Shown here: positions 6,392-8,473 of the stretch, one piece after another
Numbering within the stretch: the first letter of the stretch is position 1
Layout of the letters: each line of letters starts with the position of its first letter
DNA from: Solirubrobacterales bacterium
GTDB lineage: Bacteria > Actinomycetota > Thermoleophilia > Solirubrobacterales > Solirubrobacteraceae
Assembly (NCBI GenBank): GCA_015655225.1
Contig: JAATFK010000086.1
Location: 1-8,473 of the forward strand
Direction of reading: 5' to 3'
Length of the DNA: 8,473 nucleotides
Program-made: the position numbers and the translations under genes
The notes under the pieces: model-generated
The model's input: the letters and a program-made list of their open reading frames with translations, nothing else
Databases searched by the model: none
Told to the model about the DNA's origin: nothing

Positions 6392-6978
6392 GCCCGCAAC
6401 CCGTCGAGCAGGAGCCGGACCATCCGCTGGCTGAAGGCGGTGCCGTCCGGCCCGGGGGCGCAGAGGTGCGCGACGGCGCGCAGCAGGTCGTCGGGGTCGA
6501 CGTCGCGGCGGATCGCGCCGGCGTCCTCCGCCCGCTCCAGGAGGGCGGCGAGCGACGGTTCGAGCTGGGCGAGGAGCCGCTGCCCGAGACCCTCGAAGGC
6601 CGCGTCGCCTGAGTGCAGCGCCGCGGCGAGGCCGCGCTTGGTCGCGACGACGTCCGTGTAGCGCCCGATCCAGTGGACGAGCGCGTCGCCCGGCTCCTCG
6701 GCGGCGCTCAGCGTGCGCGCCGCCTCGACGCACGCCTCCACGTCGTGCTCCAGGACGGCGAGCACGAGGTCGGACCGCTTGGGGAAGTGCCGGTAGAGCG
6801 TGCCGACGCCGACGCCGGCGCGGTCGGCGATCTCCTTCGCGGGGGCGTCGACGCCCTCCGAGGCGAACACCTCCTTCGCCGCCTCCAGCAGGGAGCCGAT
6901 GTTGCGCTGCGCGTCGGCCCGCCTGCGAGGTCTCGCGTCGGCCGTCGGTGGCTCGTGGTTCGTCGACTCGCTTGACAT
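6388..6978 (-). CDS. TetR/AcrR family transcriptional regulator
   Basis: With the ATG at 6978 the product is 196 residues; a GTG directly upstream (6981) would add one. No good ribosome site separates the two, so the start is uncertain. After a polar, proline/arginine-rich tail of ~25 residues, the DNA-binding domain runs to ~70 with the helix-turn-helix APAKEIADRAGVGVGTLYRHF and PKRSDLVLAVLEHDV. The C-terminal ~125 residues form the ligand/dimer domain, with WIGRYTDVVATKRGLAAAL and the end RMVRLLLDGLRA typical of the SbtR-like C-terminal type. It diverges from the alpha/beta hydrolase gene, and the gap is almost filled by two adjacent dyad-symmetric 23-bp units. Repression of both promoters by this protein is the simplest model. 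It converges on the GMC gene with overlapping stops and so is probably not part of that operon. Confidence 0.9.
   Translation of the reverse strand: MSSESTNHEPPTADARPRRRADAQRNIGSLLEAAKEVFASEGVDAPAKEIADRAGVGVGTLYRHFPKRSDLVLAVLEHDVEACVEAARTLSAAEEPGDALVHWIGRYTDVVATKRGLAAALHSGDAAFEGLGQRLLAQLEPSLAALLERAEDAGAIRRDVDPDDLLRAVAHLCAPGPDGTAFSQRMVRLLLDGLRA
6972..6977 (+). promoter_or_regulatory. Candidate -35 box (TTGACA) for the alpha/beta hydrolase gene
   Basis: TTGACA on the plus strand lies within the first codons of the divergent tetR gene. A weak -10 candidate, TATTCC at 6994-6999, is 16 bp downstream and lies inside the first operator-like unit, so a bound repressor would block the promoter. The -10 match is poor and the pairing is tentative. 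Confidence 0.35.
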
Positions 6979-6981
6979 CAC

Positions 6982-7004
6982 GAAGCGGAATGCTATTCCA
7001 TATA
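6982..7004. promoter_or_regulatory. Operator-like unit 1 of a tandem pair
   Basis: The unit begins GAAGCGGAA and holds the dyad GGAAT-GCT-ATTCC centred at 6993. It lies immediately next to the tetR start codon. It shares GAAG-Y-GGAA and TTCC, in the same spacing, with the next unit. It is probably bound by the divergent TetR regulator. Confidence 0.5.
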
Positions 7005-7027
7005 GAAGTGGAAGTACGTTCCGCTTC
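7005..7027. promoter_or_regulatory. Operator-like unit 2 of a tandem pair
   Basis: GAAG-N-GGAA-N5-TTCC-N-CTTC is a dyad of eight complementary pairs centred at 7016, exactly 23 bp from the centre of unit 1. In addition, GAAGCGGAA (6982-6990) and TTCCGCTTC (7019-7027) form a perfect nine-base inverted repeat bracketing both units. This is the stronger of the two sites and lies about 27 bp before the hydrolase start codon. Confidence 0.55.
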
Positions 7028-7053
7028 TATTCGACCGACCCGACAGGAGACCG

Positions 7054-8040
7054 ATGACCCCCGCCACGGATGACCAAGACGCGCTGATCGGGCGCGCCCG
7101 GGAGCTGCCGGCCGGCCCCGCGACGCCGTTCACGTCGACCCGTCCTGTCGTCGTGCCGACCCCGGGCCGCCGACCCGTCGAGCTGCACGTGCGGGTCTCG
7201 GCGCCGACCACGGGGCATGACCTTCCCCTCGTCCTGCTCTCGCACGGCGGCGGCACCACGAACTACCTCTCCTCGCTTCGGGGGCTCTCCCCGCTGGCCG
7301 ACTTCTGGGCCGCGCACGGCTTCGTCGTCGTCCAGCCCACGCACCTCAGCTCTCCGTCGCTGGGCCTGCCCCCGTTGGCGCCGGACTCGCGCGCGTTCTG
7401 GCACTCGCGCGTCGAGGACCTGACGAGCATCCTCGACCAGCTCGACCTGATCGAGCGCGCCGTCCCCGGGCTGGCGGGACGGATCGCGCGCGATCGCGTC
7501 GCCGTCGCCGGCCACTCGATGGGCGGGCAGACCGCGAGCATGCTGCTGGGCGCGCACTTCGTGGACGACGACGGCACGACCGTCCGCCCGTTCGACGGCC
7601 GCGTCAGCGCGGGCGTCCTGCTCGCGCCGACCGGCGCCGGCGGCGGCCACCTCACCGAGGCCGCCGCTCGCTACACCTGCCTGCGCACCGCCGGCTTCGA
7701 GCGGATGACGACCCCGACGCTGACGGTCGTCGGCGACCGCGACGACTCCGTCGCGCTGACCTCGCGCGGCCCCACCTACCATGCCGATCCCTACGTGATG
7801 AGCCCCGGCCCGAAGGACCTGCTGACGCTCGTCGGCGTGGAGCACATGCTCGGCGGCATCACAGGCTACGACGCGGTCGCGACGACGGACGAGGAGCCCG
7901 AGCGCGTGGCCGTCGTCCAGCGGCTCAGCACGGCCTACCTCCAGAGCGCGCTGGACGTCGCCGACGCTGCGTGGCCGGACGCTCGCGAGGCGTTCGCCGG
8001 CCTCGGCGAGCTCGGCCGCGTCGAGAGCAGAGGCGCCTAA
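7054..8040 (+). CDS. Alpha/beta hydrolase (PAF-acetylhydrolase/chlorophyllase-like serine esterase)
   Basis: The 328-residue protein starts at ATG 7054 behind AGGAGA (7044-7049). It has the alpha/beta-hydrolase order: a strand and oxyanion-hole motif LVLLSHGGGTTNY (~residues 59-71), FVVVQPTHLSS, then the nucleophile elbow VAGHSMGGQTA with Ser155, the acid region TLTVVGDRDDS (Asp228 or Asp230/231), and GVEHMLGG with His264 as the general base. The serine, an acid and the histidine are all present in order, so it should be an active ester hydrolase. The substrate is unknown; the family includes platelet-activating-factor acetylhydrolase, chlorophyllase and dienelactone-type enzymes. No clear signal peptide or lipobox is seen, suggesting a cytoplasmic enzyme. 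It is divergent from a TetR gene, and the tandem operator-like units between them suggest induction by a compound linked to its substrate. Its stop overlaps the convergent PI-PLC-like stop. Confidence 0.88.
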   Translation: MTPATDDQDALIGRARELPAGPATPFTSTRPVVVPTPGRRPVELHVRVSAPTTGHDLPLVLLSHGGGTTNYLSSLRGLSPLADFWAAHGFVVVQPTHLSSPSLGLPPLAPDSRAFWHSRVEDLTSILDQLDLIERAVPGLAGRIARDRVAVAGHSMGGQTASMLLGAHFVDDDGTTVRPFDGRVSAGVLLAPTGAGGGHLTEAAARYTCLRTAGFERMTTPTLTVVGDRDDSVALTSRGPTYHADPYVMSPGPKDLLTLVGVEHMLGGITGYDAVATTDEEPERVAVVQRLSTAYLQSALDVADAAWPDAREAFAGLGELGRVESRGA

Positions 8041-8473
8041 CGGGGGCCGACGCCGTTGAGCGTGTCGACCACGCGGGAGACGTCGCCGCCCGGGCGGTAG
8101 AAGTTGACCGCCACGAGGTTGGCGATCCGGTGGCGGATCCGCTCGCAGGTCCGCGCGCGCTTCAGCAGCGCGGGGTAGGCGTTGACCCGCGCCGCCTGCG
8201 AGGGCAGCGGCACCGGGTCAGTCGAGGTCCAGCTGTTGAGGAGGAAGAGCGGCGCGTCGTCCGGGCCGCGATTCTCTGCGCAGCTGGCGGCGAGCTTCGC
8301 CGGGTCGGTGAGGTCGGCGACCTTGGAGAACTTGTACGGCGTCTCCTGGACGACGTGGTCGTACGCCGGGCGGTACCACTCGGCGCCGCCGGCGTGCTCC
8401 TCGGCGAGGAAGACGACCCGCTGGTCGCGGTCGATCATCTGGCGCAGCGTCAGGAATCTGCCGGTGAACGGGC
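8037..8473 (-). CDS. PI-PLC-like phosphodiesterase, C-terminal part (5' end cut off by window)
   Basis: The frame is open from the right edge to TAG at 8037-8039, giving 144 visible residues. The ATG at 8438 is not a likely start, because the family-like text continues upstream of it (PFTGRFLTLRQMIDRDQRVVFLAEEH). The visible part matches the C-terminal half of bacterial PI-PLC-X-like proteins: TLRQMIDRDQRVVFLAEE, a WYRPAYDHVVQETPY segment, LFLLNSWTS, SQAARVNAYPALLKRARTCE, and the ending NLVAVNFYRPGGDVSRVVDTLNG. Two cysteines (SCAENRG and RTCERIR) could form a disulphide in an exported protein. The catalytic histidines of the X domain would be in the missing N-terminal part, so activity cannot be judged. 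Such proteins are commonly secreted and cleave phosphoinositide-like or related phosphodiesters. It converges on the hydrolase with overlapping stop codons. Confidence 0.82.
   Translation of the reverse strand, partial: PFTGRFLTLRQMIDRDQRVVFLAEEHAGGAEWYRPAYDHVVQETPYKFSKVADLTDPAKLAASCAENRGPDDAPLFLLNSWTSTDPVPLPSQAARVNAYPALLKRARTCERIRHRIANLVAVNFYRPGGDVSRVVDTLNGVGPR

Noticed and set aside
4532..6733. 733-codon open frame on the minus strand opposite GMC
   Set aside because: Shadow of the GMC codon pattern in GC-rich DNA; no recognisable domain, and the plus-strand GMC protein is unmistakable.
6982..7027. The long inverted repeat as a transposon end or terminator
   Set aside because: No transposase, no target duplication, no T-tract; its position between divergent starts favours operators.
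7027..7845. 272-codon minus-strand open frame
   Set aside because: Antisense to the alpha/beta hydrolase, which has a full catalytic triad and a good ribosome site.

Overview
The window is very GC-rich, densely packed and has short intergenic gaps, with many CGC/GCG/GAC-type codons. The protein families (Tat-dependent gluconate-dehydrogenase-like complex, secreted PI-PLC-like protein, cNMP-binding/thioredoxin-reductase-like fusion, several TetR regulators) suggest a high-GC actinobacterium. A soil lineage such as Solirubrobacterales/Conexibacter is my best guess; this is inference, as no rRNA or other marker gene is present. I see no tRNA, rRNA, CRISPR array, insertion sequence or phage gene, and no gene-free stretch longer than about 120 bases.

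Layout. (1) 1-1130, minus: a truncated gene for a cyclic-nucleotide-binding domain joined to a thioredoxin-fold linker and a thioredoxin-reductase-like FAD domain; its redox CxxC is replaced. (2) 1216-2107, plus: a PdxI/YdbC-like aldo/keto reductase broken by a one-base frameshift near 1570. (3) 2126-2686, minus: a TetR regulator, divergent from (4) 2833-3279, plus: a small universal-stress-protein-like protein; a 22-bp palindrome lies between them. (5) 3396-6391, plus: a compact three-gene operon encoding a monohaem cytochrome c lipoprotein, a Tat-exported gluconate-2-dehydrogenase subunit-3-type protein and a GMC flavoprotein. (6) 6388-6978, minus: a second TetR regulator, divergent from (7) 7054-8040, plus: a serine alpha/beta hydrolase; two adjacent 23-bp operator-like units fill the gap. 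(8) 8037-8473, minus: the C-terminal end of a PI-PLC-like phosphodiesterase that runs off the window.

How they work together. The 3396-6391 operon is the core. The GMC subunit would oxidise a sugar or alcohol outside the membrane, the Tat subunit would carry it across, and the lipoprotein cytochrome would pass the electrons to the respiratory chain. The TetR/hydrolase pair looks like a self-contained locally regulated unit, and so does the TetR/Usp-like pair. The arginine codon AGA is strongly enriched in the three operon genes compared with every neighbour, which may mark them as acquired or differently selected. Both convergent pairs (GMC/TetR and hydrolase/PI-PLC) end in overlapping stop codons.
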